Assembly (NCBI GenBank): GCA_002841355.1
Contig: PHFB01000005.1
Coordinates: 39,490 to 103,489 of the forward strand
Length of the DNA: 64,000 bases
From: Actinobacteria bacterium HGW-Actinobacteria-1
GTDB taxonomy: Bacteria; Actinomycetota; Coriobacteriia; Anaerosomatales; Anaerosomataceae
Reading direction: 5' to 3'
Shown: piece after piece, positions 1 to 7,750 of the stretch
How positions within the stretch are numbered: position 1 is the first letter of the stretch
Layout of the letters: each line of letters opens with the position of its first letter
Notes under the pieces: model-generated
The model's input: the letters and a program-made list of their open reading frames with translations, nothing else
What the model was told of the DNA's origin: nothing
Database searches by the model: none
Position numbers and translations under genes: made by a program

Positions 1-693
1 TCCATCCAGGGATTCGCGGGCGCCTTGCTCGATGGCACCGTGGAGGATGAGGCGACATCGCGCAGGTTCATCGGCGTCATCAAACAAGAGGCGCAGCGGC
101 TGGGTGACCTCACGGCCACGCTGCTCGCGCTCGCGGATCTGGATGCGGGGCGGGTCGAGATCGCGCGCAAGCCGGTCGACGCGGCGGCCCTCGCGGAGTC
201 GCTTCGCGCCCGGCATGAGGGCGAGGGCGCCTCGGCGGGGCTCACTGTGAACGTCGGCGAGCTTGCGCCCAAGGGGGCTCAGCCGCTCGGTGATGAGGCC
301 CGGGTGCTGCAGGTCGCATCGGCGCTGATAACGAACGCGCTGCGCTACACGCCGGCGGGCGGTCAAGTCGCGATTTCCGCCGAGGCCGACCGCGGCTCGT
401 GGCGCTTGCTTGTCGACGATTCCGGGCCTGGCATCTCGCCGGATGACAGGGCGCGCATCTTCGAGCGCTTCGTGCGTTTGGATCCGTCCCGTGCGGCCAC
501 CGGCGGCGGCTCGGGCCTCGGATTGTCAATCTGCTACCGGCTCGTGACGCTCATGGATGGTCACATCTGGGCCGATGAATCCCCGCTTGGCGGCGCGCGT
601 TTCGTGGTGGAGCTGCCGCGGGCGAGGGCGACTCACTCCACACGAACTCAACGCGAGCGACACACGCAGCCAACCTCCGCGTCCGATAACTGA
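1..693 (+). CDS. sensor histidine kinase, C-terminal part (5' end outside window)
   Basis: The frame is open from base 1, so the gene begins before the window. The first residues look like the end of a HisKA dimerisation helix pair (TSIQGFAGALL-like, preceded by the missing His box). The HATPase domain follows: an N box (LITNALRYTPAGG), a G1 box (DDSGPGI), an F box (RIFERFVRLD) and a G2 box (GGGSGLGLSI). The protein would autophosphorylate on a histidine and pass phosphate to a response regulator that must lie upstream. The C-terminal 25 residues after the kinase core are polar and look unstructured. The family is clear, but the signal sensed cannot be read from this fragment. Confidence 0.9.
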   Translation, partial: SIQGFAGALLDGTVEDEATSRRFIGVIKQEAQRLGDLTATLLALADLDAGRVEIARKPVDAAALAESLRARHEGEGASAGLTVNVGELAPKGAQPLGDEARVLQVASALITNALRYTPAGGQVAISAEADRGSWRLLVDDSGPGISPDDRARIFERFVRLDPSRAATGGGSGLGLSICYRLVTLMDGHIWADESPLGGARFVVELPRARATHSTRTQRERHTQPTSASDN

Positions 694-751
694 ATCGAAG
701 GCGGTTCCGGAGCATTCAGGACCGCATCACGATGAGATCGAGGTGGACGTG

Positions 752-1285
752 ATGATCAGGAAGACCAGAAGCGCCGTAACCGTCGCAACCGCGCTGGTGA
801 TCGTGCTGTCGCTTGCGGTTCCAGCCATAGCGGCGCCGAGAGGCATGGCACCGACCGCCGGAGCAACGTCGGCCGCGGCCTCCACTGCCGAGCAGCGCAT
901 CGAGAACCTCCGCAACCGGATCGAGAACGTGCTGCGGGCGCGCAAGGCCCGCTTCGATGCCGCTGCGGCAAACCTCGTGAAGCGCCAGGCCCGCGTGAAC
1001 GTCCTTGCGGACAAGGTCGAAGCACTCGGTGGCGATGTCTCGCAGGTGCGTACGATGCTGCAGGAGTGCACGCGGCTCATGGAGCAGACCCGCACTCAGG
1101 AGCAGGTATGCGTCGAGGCGTTCAAGGCCATTCCCGAAGCAACTGACAAGGGTGCCGCATTCCAGGCCGCCAAGGCACAGGGTCGCGAAGCGGTCGCGCT
1201 CATGAAGCAGACCCGCACCCAGCTGCGTGAGGCAACCCGTACGCTTGCCCAGATCGCCGATGGCCTCACGGCACCGGAGGAATAG
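752..1285 (+). CDS. exported helical (coiled-coil) protein of unknown function
   Basis: I start this at ATG 752, preceded by an AGGTGG-like ribosome site. Longer in-frame extensions would overlap the kinase and have no signal sequence. The product (177 residues) starts with a classical Sec signal (MIRKTRS, a hydrophobic run, then a VPAIAA cleavage region). The mature part is rich in Ala, Arg, Gln and Glu and predicted almost fully helical, with heptad-like spacing from about residue 45 to the end. It contains two cysteines (in MLQECTRLM and QEQVCVEAF) that could form a disulfide. I do not recognise the family. It lies 58 bases after the kinase and its stop overlaps the next gene by one base, so the three probably share a transcript. 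A periplasmic-side accessory to the kinase is possible but unproven. Confidence 0.7.
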   Translation: MIRKTRSAVTVATALVIVLSLAVPAIAAPRGMAPTAGATSAAASTAEQRIENLRNRIENVLRARKARFDAAAANLVKRQARVNVLADKVEALGGDVSQVRTMLQECTRLMEQTRTQEQVCVEAFKAIPEATDKGAAFQAAKAQGREAVALMKQTRTQLREATRTLAQIADGLTAPEE

Positions 1286-1599
1286 TGACCAGACGTCTGA
1301 TCGCACTCTTGGTTCTCGTCGCACTCCTCCTCACGGGAGCAGCCGGCTGCAGATCAAAGGGTGCCCAGAGTGACGGGACGGGGGCGTCCGACGGCGCCTC
1401 CGTCCCGCTTGCAAGTTCTGATGCGACGACGTCGGTCGATGCTTCGGCCGGAGCCGAGACCCCGGGTGGCACGACCGCTGACGTCGCTGCCGATACCGCG
1501 GCGATCCAGAAGGAGCTCGCTGCCATCCAGAAGGAACTGGACAGCATGTCGCTGCCAGGCGATTCCGACTTTGACGCTATCGCAGGCGAACTGCCCTAG
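1285..1599 (+). CDS. small putative lipoprotein
   Basis: The GTG start at 1285 shares its G with the TAG stop of the previous gene, implying translational coupling. The 104-residue product has a short basic N-terminus, a hydrophobic stretch and a lipobox-like LTGAAGC at about residues 16-22, so it is probably lipidated and membrane-anchored. The rest is low-complexity (Ser, Thr, Gly, Asp, Ala), followed by a short amphipathic helix with the repeat AAIQKEL / AAIQKEL and an acidic end. No known domain is visible. The reading frame ends in a CTAG that also carries the stop of the convergent HD-GYP gene, so the two genes overlap by four bases. Confidence 0.65.
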   Translation: MTRRLIALLVLVALLLTGAAGCRSKGAQSDGTGASDGASVPLASSDATTSVDASAGAETPGGTTADVAADTAAIQKELAAIQKELDSMSLPGDSDFDAIAGELP

Positions 1600-3077
1600 A
1601 GGTACTGCCAGACGTCGTCGATGCCGGCCTCCACGGCGGGTATGCACTCGGTGATCGAGAGCGAGAACGTTCCGCTCTGTGCCGAGATGAGTCGCAGGTC
1701 GATCGTGACCGGCTGCTCGAGCCAACGTCCGGCTGGGTCGATGAGCTGCTTGATCCTCGGGCGCAGCAGGTCATCCCGGTTCACGCGGAACACCACGCCG
1801 ACAGCGCCGTCGCTCATACGCACGACCGCTCCCATCGGGTAGATGCCAAGCATCGCGACGAGCGCCTTGGTCAGGCTCGGGTCGTACGCCTTGTTGCGGC
1901 CCTGCATGAGCACCGCGAGCGCCTTGTCCGGCCGGATCTCGCGCCGGAACGGCCGACGCGTGGTCATCGCGTCATAGGCGTCACAGAGCGCGACGACCTT
2001 GCTGAACAGGTGCTGCTCGGACGGCGCCTGTACCTCCGGGTATCCCTGCATGTCATGGCGCTGATGGTGCTCATACGCCACGACCATCGGCATCTGGTCC
2101 ACAAGCTGGATACGCTTGAGCAAGTCAGCGCCCTCGGTGGCGTGGCTCTTCACGATCTGCCATTCATCTGCCGAGAGAGGGCCTTCCTTGTTGAGGATGT
2201 CCTCCGGGATACGGACCTTGCCCAGGTCGTACAAGAGTGCCGAGAGGCCAAGCGACTTCAGCGACTCGGCGTCCAGGCCGAGCGATGCGCCCAGCGACAG
2301 CGACAGGATGCACACGTTGATCGAGTGATTGAGCGTGTAGTCGTCGTGGCTCTTGATGGCGGTCAGGCCGAGCACGGCGGCCGGATCCTTGAACAGGTTG
2401 TCGAGCAGGTTGCTCACGAGGCTCTGTAGGGGGGCGACCTCGAAGACCTTGCCCAACTTCACTTGCGTCTCGACATCGCGCATCAAACCAACGCCCTGGT
2501 CGTAGTCCTTGCGGGCGTCCATCTTGTTCTGTCGCGATTCGGCCTCGCGTACTTCCTCGTCCAGCTCGGTGGTCTCAGCGACCTTCACGGCGCTGGCTCC
2601 ACGTGCCTCGAGGAATGCAATCGAGGCGTCGATGTCCGAAATGCCGCCCTCATTGAGCAGAGCGGCGAGCGCGCTCGCATCCGCCTCGCCGAATGACATG
2701 TCTAGCGTTACCGAGGAGATCTCGCGCGCAAGCAGGTCCTCGATAAGCTTGCGGTGCGTCACGCTCTCCTCGGGCAATACGTGGTTCTCGATGAACAGCG
2801 TGCCTTTGTACACGTTGATGGTGACGTCCTCGAACCCGATGTCCATGATTCCGCTCACCGCAGCGACGAGATCGGCGTTGGACTGCACGACCAGCGGGTG
2901 TGACGGCGGGTAGAGCGAGGCGTTGTTCTGCGCGACGGCGAACGCGCGAGCGAGCTCACGGGCGCGCTCGAGCCGCTTGGCGGTCGCGAACGGCGTCCGG
3001 CTTGCGGGCTGTGCCATCGACGCGATCTCCTCGTTTGACTCCAGACGATCCTCGTTGCCGTTCGTCGAATCGGTCAC
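1596..3077 (-). CDS. HD-GYP-type protein with altered active site
   Basis: The GTG start overlaps the stop of the upstream HEAT-repeat gene (GTGA) and has a GGGGAG ribosome site inside that gene. Residues 35-125 form an N-terminal domain similar to that of the neighbour (LYPPSHPLV). The HD-GYP region spans about 240-430: H251 (NHSINV), HD replaced by Y283-D284 (LLYDLGK), H312 (KSHATEG), H337-H338 (YEHHQRHDMQGYP) and D366 (CDAYDAMTTRRPF). Active HD-GYP phosphodiesterases hydrolyse c-di-GMP and use the HD histidine as a metal ligand. Its loss, and DMQGYP instead of DGxGYP, suggest a weak or catalytically dead protein acting as a sensor or scaffold. The C-terminal 90 residues look like a beta-rich PilZ-sized domain, but I see no clear PilZ motif. 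Confidence 0.85.
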   Translation of the reverse strand: MTDSTNGNEDRLESNEEIASMAQPASRTPFATAKRLERARELARAFAVAQNNASLYPPSHPLVVQSNADLVAAVSGIMDIGFEDVTINVYKGTLFIENHVLPEESVTHRKLIEDLLAREISSVTLDMSFGEADASALAALLNEGGISDIDASIAFLEARGASAVKVAETTELDEEVREAESRQNKMDARKDYDQGVGLMRDVETQVKLGKVFEVAPLQSLVSNLLDNLFKDPAAVLGLTAIKSHDDYTLNHSINVCILSLSLGASLGLDAESLKSLGLSALLYDLGKVRIPEDILNKEGPLSADEWQIVKSHATEGADLLKRIQLVDQMPMVVAYEHHQRHDMQGYPEVQAPSEQHLFSKVVALCDAYDAMTTRRPFRREIRPDKALAVLMQGRNKAYDPSLTKALVAMLGIYPMGAVVRMSDGAVGVVFRVNRDDLLRPRIKQLIDPAGRWLEQPVTIDLRLISAQSGTFSLSITECIPAVEAGIDDVWQYL

Positions 3078-4888
3078 GTGGGCATCTCCCCTCGGTCCAC
3101 ATCCACTAGTGCCAGCGTCTTCTGCGCCAGGTATCGCAATTCGCGGTTCTTCTTCCCGACGACGAAGCGACGCTGCGCAAGGCGCCTGAGCAATGGTATC
3201 GCTTCGGGTGTCTTCAGAGAGTCTAAGCTCTTGAGGACTTCTTTCTTCAGCTCGTAGTTCCTTTCGAAAAGGTTCACTTCTTCCAGAATACGGAGAAGTG
3301 CCGGTGCTGCACCGATGACCCCGGCGCGCCCGATCTCGCGTGCCGCAACCCGCCGTGTCTCCGGATCCCAGTGCGCGAGGGCCTTCTGGAGCATGGTGAC
3401 GCTTTCCGGTCCGGGTACGTCGGCAAGCGCGCTGATCGCCGACGCCCTCACGCCGCTGTCGATATGATCGAGCGCCTGACTGATCACCGGCGTGAGTCGC
3501 TTGTCCTTGAGCGACACGAGCAACCTGACGACCGCTGCTGCTTGCGCGGGCTCACCAGTCCTGAGCATCCTGGCGGCTGCCGGGCCGACCGCCTCCGAGA
3601 GGCGCGACGCCGAGCGCGCGAGGCGCGACCTGGCTTCTTCGGAGCCTGCGACATATGCATCGAGCACGTACTCGGCGATCGCTGAGCGCGTTGTGCCTAC
3701 AGCCGCTGCGAGCGCGGGATCGAACGCCAGCTCCCCAAGCATCGAGAACGCATTGCCAAGATCCGCCGTCGCGCCGGTTGATAGCGCCACCTTGACCGCT
3801 TCACTGATCGCCTGGACGGCTTCGGCGCCCGGATTGTGCCTGGCGACTTCAAGCGTCGTCGCGAGCGCCCGCGAGGCCGCCTCGGCGGGGGTCGACGCGC
3901 GCATCAGCGCCTCGATGTGAAGCTGGTCGCTGTCGTCAGACTCGGCCACTTCGGCAACGATGCCGGGCACGTCGGGGGCTGCAGGCACACCGCGGTCGCT
4001 TTCGCTCTGCGGGGCAGGGCGCAGCAGAGCGGCGAGTTCGCGCTGTATCTCAGGTGGCAGCTCGATGGCGCCCATGAGCGAGTCGGGCTCTCTGCCCGAG
4101 CTCGCGGCCGCCAGCTTGAGCAGGCGGGCGAGCGACGCGGTCGGCATCTTGGCAATGGCATCAAGCAGGCCCTGCATCGGCTTGCCGCCAGCATCGAGCA
4201 CGAGCGCCGAGGTGAGGATCTGCACCCGTGTCTCTTCGTCGAGCCGCAGTAGCGCGTCGGCGACGCGGCGTGCCGCCAGGTCGCGGGCCGCAGCCTCGTA
4301 GGCGCCGATGGCCCGGGCGAGCACGTCATCCGCTTCCCCTGCGGCGGCCTCGGCCGCCCATGCGGCGGCAGCGGCTGCGACCTCCTGCCCGATCTCCTCG
4401 AGCGGAGCCGCAGTGAGGTCAAGCCCCAGGAGGCCCTCTTCGGTGGAGGCGCGCAGTGAGACCTCGACGAGCGCGATGTTGCTCACGCCGGCGTCAAGCA
4501 GCGCCGCTCGGGCGCCGCCGCTCGCACGCACGGCTTTGGCATCGGCCCCGAGCACCTCGAGGAAGGCGGCAGACTCGGCAGGCGTGACGCCGGGAGCGAT
4601 GATCAACTGTCCCACCTGGAGCGCGTGCAGCGCCTCGGCAAGTGCGGCGATCTGTGTCTGGCCGGCGCCTACGCTGAGATCGCCCAGGAGGAACCGTTCG
4701 CGGTCCACGCGCAATTGCATCGGTCCCGACGACGTGAGGGTGTGACTCGTCTCGGTGAAGCGCTCGATGGCCTCGTCGCGAATCGGGCTCGAGACCGGGT
4801 AGAGGCGAACGGCATTAGCCGCGACCGAGAGCAGCCGGAGCAGCTGCTCTGCGCGTGCCGACGGGCTGTTGCCGCCGGAGCCGTCCAC
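3074..4888 (-). CDS. HEAT-repeat protein with an HD-GYP-neighbour-like N-terminal domain
   Basis: The GTG start at 4888 follows a good GAGGAGG site. The 604-residue protein is Ala/Leu-rich and helical with no signal or membrane segment, so it is cytoplasmic. Residues 15-115 resemble the N-terminus of the downstream HD-GYP protein (AANAVRLYPVSSP against AQNNASLYPPSHP, then paired short strands such as LGDLSVG). The C-terminal third carries HEAT-type repeats (AAAVVRLLVSLKD, AISALADVPG, RRVAAREIGRAG, ALLRILEEVN, SLDSLKTPEAIPLLRRLAQR). HEAT repeats bind other proteins. The four-base overlap with the HD-GYP gene indicates one operon and probably one complex. The molecular role is unknown. Confidence 0.75.
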   Translation of the reverse strand: MDGSGGNSPSARAEQLLRLLSVAANAVRLYPVSSPIRDEAIERFTETSHTLTSSGPMQLRVDRERFLLGDLSVGAGQTQIAALAEALHALQVGQLIIAPGVTPAESAAFLEVLGADAKAVRASGGARAALLDAGVSNIALVEVSLRASTEEGLLGLDLTAAPLEEIGQEVAAAAAAWAAEAAAGEADDVLARAIGAYEAAARDLAARRVADALLRLDEETRVQILTSALVLDAGGKPMQGLLDAIAKMPTASLARLLKLAAASSGREPDSLMGAIELPPEIQRELAALLRPAPQSESDRGVPAAPDVPGIVAEVAESDDSDQLHIEALMRASTPAEAASRALATTLEVARHNPGAEAVQAISEAVKVALSTGATADLGNAFSMLGELAFDPALAAAVGTTRSAIAEYVLDAYVAGSEEARSRLARSASRLSEAVGPAAARMLRTGEPAQAAAVVRLLVSLKDKRLTPVISQALDHIDSGVRASAISALADVPGPESVTMLQKALAHWDPETRRVAAREIGRAGVIGAAPALLRILEEVNLFERNYELKKEVLKSLDSLKTPEAIPLLRRLAQRRFVVGKKNRELRYLAQKTLALVDVDRGEMPT

Positions 4889-4945
4889 GTCGCCTCCTCT
4901 GGGTCCATCGCGGGACTTCGTGTGAGTTATCGGCGTGCGGGGTCA

Positions 4946-4967
4946 TGACGTGATGCGATGTACGTCA
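4946..4967. promoter_or_regulatory. dyad TGACGT-N10-ACGTCA in a divergent intergenic region
   Basis: Two perfect 6-base arms, TGACGT and ACGTCA, are separated by 10 bases. They lie between the minus-strand HEAT gene (start 4888) and the plus-strand IrrE-like gene (start 5054). The geometry fits a dimeric regulator binding site. Two further TCACAC-type half sites follow downstream (near 4965 and 4993). No regulator can be named. Confidence 0.35.
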
Positions 4968-5018
4968 CACTGACCCTGTCTTTGATGGCGCGTCACACCG
5001 ATACATGTCTATGGTACC

Positions 5019-5024
5019 TATAAT
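5019..5024 (+). promoter_or_regulatory. -10 box (TATAAT) for the IrrE-like gene
   Basis: A consensus TATAAT lies 30 bases before the TTG start at 5054. No matching -35 hexamer sits 16-18 bases upstream, so the promoter may need an activator. Confidence 0.5.
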
Positions 5025-5053
5025 GAGGCAACTAGTATGCCCAGGGAGAGAAC

Positions 5054-5548
5054 TTGGTCCTTCGGTCCGACAACTATTATCGCGATCTCGCAGCGAATGC
5101 CGTCCGACAGGCGGGGATCGAAGAGCCGCCCGTCCCGACGTCGCTCGTAGCTGCGCGGCTTGGCGTGCCGGTTGTCGAAATGCCGATGCCACCGTGGTTC
5201 TCGGCCGCACTCATCTACGAGGACGGCATGCCTGCCGTGCTCATCAACAGTGCCCGAGAGCCGCATATCCAGATGGCCGGTCTCGGGCACGTGCTGGGTC
5301 ACCTGCTCGTCGTGATCGACGACCCGAACGCGGAGTATCCCAAAGACACGCTCACGAACCACCATGAGGCCGATCTCATTGCCGAGGAGCTTGAGACCCC
5401 AAGCTTCATGGTCACCGATCAGGCGCAGAAGTGGTTCAACGACTACCGCTATCTTGCCAGGCTCTTCGGCGTGAGCGAGAAGCGCATGCTGGAGAAGATG
5501 GGGGCAATGGGAATCATCAAGAACCGTGGGATGATCTGGGACTACTAG
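5054..5548 (+). CDS. ImmA/IrrE-like metallopeptidase fold, catalytic Glu lost
   Basis: The start is TTG at 5054, with GGGAGAG 6-11 bases upstream. The 164-residue protein matches the DUF955 (ImmA/IrrE) layout: helix, short sheet, HExxH-type helix, then a second acidic ligand helix. The zinc motif reads H79-V-L-G-H83, so the usual catalytic Glu80 is Val. The third ligand region HHEADLIAEEL (103-113) is kept. IrrE/ImmA proteases cut repressors after a signal. This one may still bind metal but is unlikely to cleave by the normal mechanism. A winged-helix-like tail (LFGVSEKRMLEKMGAMG) follows. No partner repressor is visible next to it. Confidence 0.65.
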   Translation: MVLRSDNYYRDLAANAVRQAGIEEPPVPTSLVAARLGVPVVEMPMPPWFSAALIYEDGMPAVLINSAREPHIQMAGLGHVLGHLLVVIDDPNAEYPKDTLTNHHEADLIAEELETPSFMVTDQAQKWFNDYRYLARLFGVSEKRMLEKMGAMGIIKNRGMIWDY

Positions 5549-5638
5549 TCTCCCGGTCCCGATCTCGCGCTCCTGGTATCATCTGAGGGGTCGCCGGAAC
5601 GTCGGCAAGGCAGTCGTTCGACACGAACTGGAGGGGCG

Positions 5639-6613
5639 ATGCGCACGACGTACGCGGTAGGTGTGGACGTTGGAGGCACCCGCATCGCAGCAGGGCTTGT
5701 CGAGCGGAAGGGACGTCTCATCAAAGAGACGAAGACCCTCACGCCCAAGAACGGCCCGTTCGCGGTCGTCGACGCGATCATCGAACTCATTGCCGAGACC
5801 ATCTCGGGCACGCATCCCTCGGAGATCGCCGGCATCGGCATGGGGCTTCCGGCGCAGATCGACTTCCTGAAGCAGTCGGTGGAGTTCTGCACCAACTTAC
5901 CGCTGGCCGGTGTGGACGTGCGCTCGCTCATCATGTCGCGCATCCGCCAGGACGTGACGATCGACAATGATGGGCACTGCGCCGGCATCGGCGAAGCACG
6001 CTTCGGCGCGGCAAAGGGAATCCGGGACTTCGTGATGATCACGCTCGGCACGGGCGTTGGTGGGGCGCTATTCCTCGACGGCGACCCGTATCGGGGTTCG
6101 CGGGGTCTTGGCGGGGAGATCGGGCACATGGTTATACGCCTGGACGGCCCTCCATGCCCCTGTGGCGGCTTCGGACACATAGAGTCGTATCTCGGCCGTC
6201 CTGCGATCGCTGCGCGCGGCAGAGAGGCAGCACGCGCGTTCAGCGGACAGGCGATCCGCGACCGCGCGAACGGTGATGCGGACGCGGTCACCGCCGAGCA
6301 CGTCCTTCAGGCGGCGCTCGCCGGCGACGAGATCGCACGCGACATCCTGCTCGAAGCAGGCGACATCCTCGGCGAGGCGCTTGTCGGCATCGTCAATCTA
6401 CTCAATCCGCGTCTTATCGTCGTGGGCGGCGGCATCGGCGAATCAGCCGACATGCTCGTTGCCCGCTCGGCCGAGGTGATCGCCGAGAAGGCGCTTGCCG
6501 GCAGGCGAGACGTGAAGGTCGTCCAGGCCCAGCTCGGCAACGATGCCGGCGTGCTTGGAGCGGCAGCGCTCGCGTTCGACGAGCATGACAGCAGGGAAGG
6601 ACTTCATCGATGA
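5639..6613 (+). CDS. ROK-family sugar kinase (glucokinase-like)
   Basis: The ATG at 5639 has GGAGGGG upstream. The 324-residue length is typical of ROK kinases. Seen in order: a phosphate-1 motif (GVDVGGTRIAAG), the catalytic region with D in DNDGHCAGIGEARFGA, LGTGVGGALF, the substrate-loop GEIGHMVI, and a zinc motif PCPCGGFGHIESY. In most ROK proteins the zinc motif is CxCGxxGCxE; here the third Cys is His, which can still bind zinc. The adenosine motif GGGIGES is near 265. The enzyme probably phosphorylates glucose or a related sugar with ATP. The sugar cannot be fixed from sequence alone. Its stop overlaps the next start (ATGA). Confidence 0.88.
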   Translation: MRTTYAVGVDVGGTRIAAGLVERKGRLIKETKTLTPKNGPFAVVDAIIELIAETISGTHPSEIAGIGMGLPAQIDFLKQSVEFCTNLPLAGVDVRSLIMSRIRQDVTIDNDGHCAGIGEARFGAAKGIRDFVMITLGTGVGGALFLDGDPYRGSRGLGGEIGHMVIRLDGPPCPCGGFGHIESYLGRPAIAARGREAARAFSGQAIRDRANGDADAVTAEHVLQAALAGDEIARDILLEAGDILGEALVGIVNLLNPRLIVVGGGIGESADMLVARSAEVIAEKALAGRRDVKVVQAQLGNDAGVLGAAALAFDEHDSREGLHR

Positions 6614-7722
6614 CCGCGCCAGCCAAGGTCTACTTCGCACCCATGCGCTCCAAGATGAAAGCAAGCATGATCACGCGTGCCGGAGCGCTGCTCGAGCGCG
6701 CCGGACTCAAGAACGCGATCGCCGAGGGAGACCTCGTTGCCGTGAAGCTACACTTCGGCGAGCAGGGCAACACCGGCTTCGTGAACCCGGTGTTCGTCCG
6801 CGAGGTCGTGCGGCGCGTGAAGGGCATGGGCGGTCGCCCGTTCCTCACCGACGCGAACACGCTCTATCGCGGTCAGCGCGCGAACGCGGTCGACCACCTG
6901 GAATGCGCGCTCCACAACGGCTTCTCGTACGCAACCATCGAGGCGCCGCTCGTCATCGCGGATGGCCTGGATGGTCGAGATGCGGTCGACGTGCCCGTCA
7001 GCGGTCGGCACTTCGAGAGCGTCCGGATCGGCTCGGCTGCGGTCTACGCCGACGCGATGATCGCGGTCACGCACGTGAAGGGCCATGAGGCCACCGGCTT
7101 CGGCGGCGCAATCAAGAATGTGGGCATGGGCCTTGGATGCCGGTCGGCCAAGCAGCGGATGCACGCCGACTTCAAGCCCGAGGTCACTGCCGAGAAGTGC
7201 ACCGCGTGTGCGCGTTGCGTGAAGTGGTGCCCGGTCGGTGCGATCACCATCGGCCCGGACCGGGTCGCTCGCGTTGACTACGAGGTCTGCTATGGCTGCG
7301 GGGAATGCGTCGCGGCCTGTCCGTTCGCGGCGATCGCCACACAGTGGAAGACCGACGCCAACATGCTGCAGGAGAAGATCGTCGAGCACGTTGCCGGCGC
7401 GGTCACGGGCAAGGAGGGCAAGACGCTCTACCTGTCGTTCGTGACCGCCGTGTCGCCCGATTGCGATTGCTGGAACTTCTCGGACGCGCCCATCGTGCCC
7501 GACATCGGCGTACTGGCCTCGGAGGATATCGTCGCGATCGATCAGGCCGCGTACGACCTGGTAACGGCGGCTGTCGGTGTGCCCGGCTCGCGCGGCGAAG
7601 GCATGGACAGCGGCGACGACAAGTTCACCGCGATCACCGGCGTGGATGGCACGCGAGCAATGGCATATGCCGAGGAGCTGGGGCTCGGCAGCAGGGAGTA
7701 CGAGCTCATCACCGTGGAGTAG
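6610..7722 (+). CDS. DUF362 protein with two [4Fe-4S] ferredoxin motifs
   Basis: The start ATG overlaps the ROK stop by four bases. The N-terminal 190 residues are a DUF362 domain (KLHFGEQGNTGFVNP, FLTDANTLYRGQR, HVKGHEATGFGGAIKN). Two bacterial-ferredoxin clusters follow: CTACARCVKWCP and CYGCGECVAACP, each CxxCxxCxxxCP and so able to hold a [4Fe-4S] centre. The C-terminal region continues the DUF362 fold with CDCWNFSDAP. The protein is soluble and of typical length (370) for this group. DUF362-ferredoxin proteins are common in anaerobes and act in undefined redox chemistry. Co-transcription with a ROK kinase gives no clear substrate. Confidence 0.85.
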   Translation: MTAPAKVYFAPMRSKMKASMITRAGALLERAGLKNAIAEGDLVAVKLHFGEQGNTGFVNPVFVREVVRRVKGMGGRPFLTDANTLYRGQRANAVDHLECALHNGFSYATIEAPLVIADGLDGRDAVDVPVSGRHFESVRIGSAAVYADAMIAVTHVKGHEATGFGGAIKNVGMGLGCRSAKQRMHADFKPEVTAEKCTACARCVKWCPVGAITIGPDRVARVDYEVCYGCGECVAACPFAAIATQWKTDANMLQEKIVEHVAGAVTGKEGKTLYLSFVTAVSPDCDCWNFSDAPIVPDIGVLASEDIVAIDQAAYDLVTAAVGVPGSRGEGMDSGDDKFTAITGVDGTRAMAYAEELGLGSREYELITVE

Positions 7723-7750
7723 GCGCTACATCCAACCCGGAGGGGGAGTC

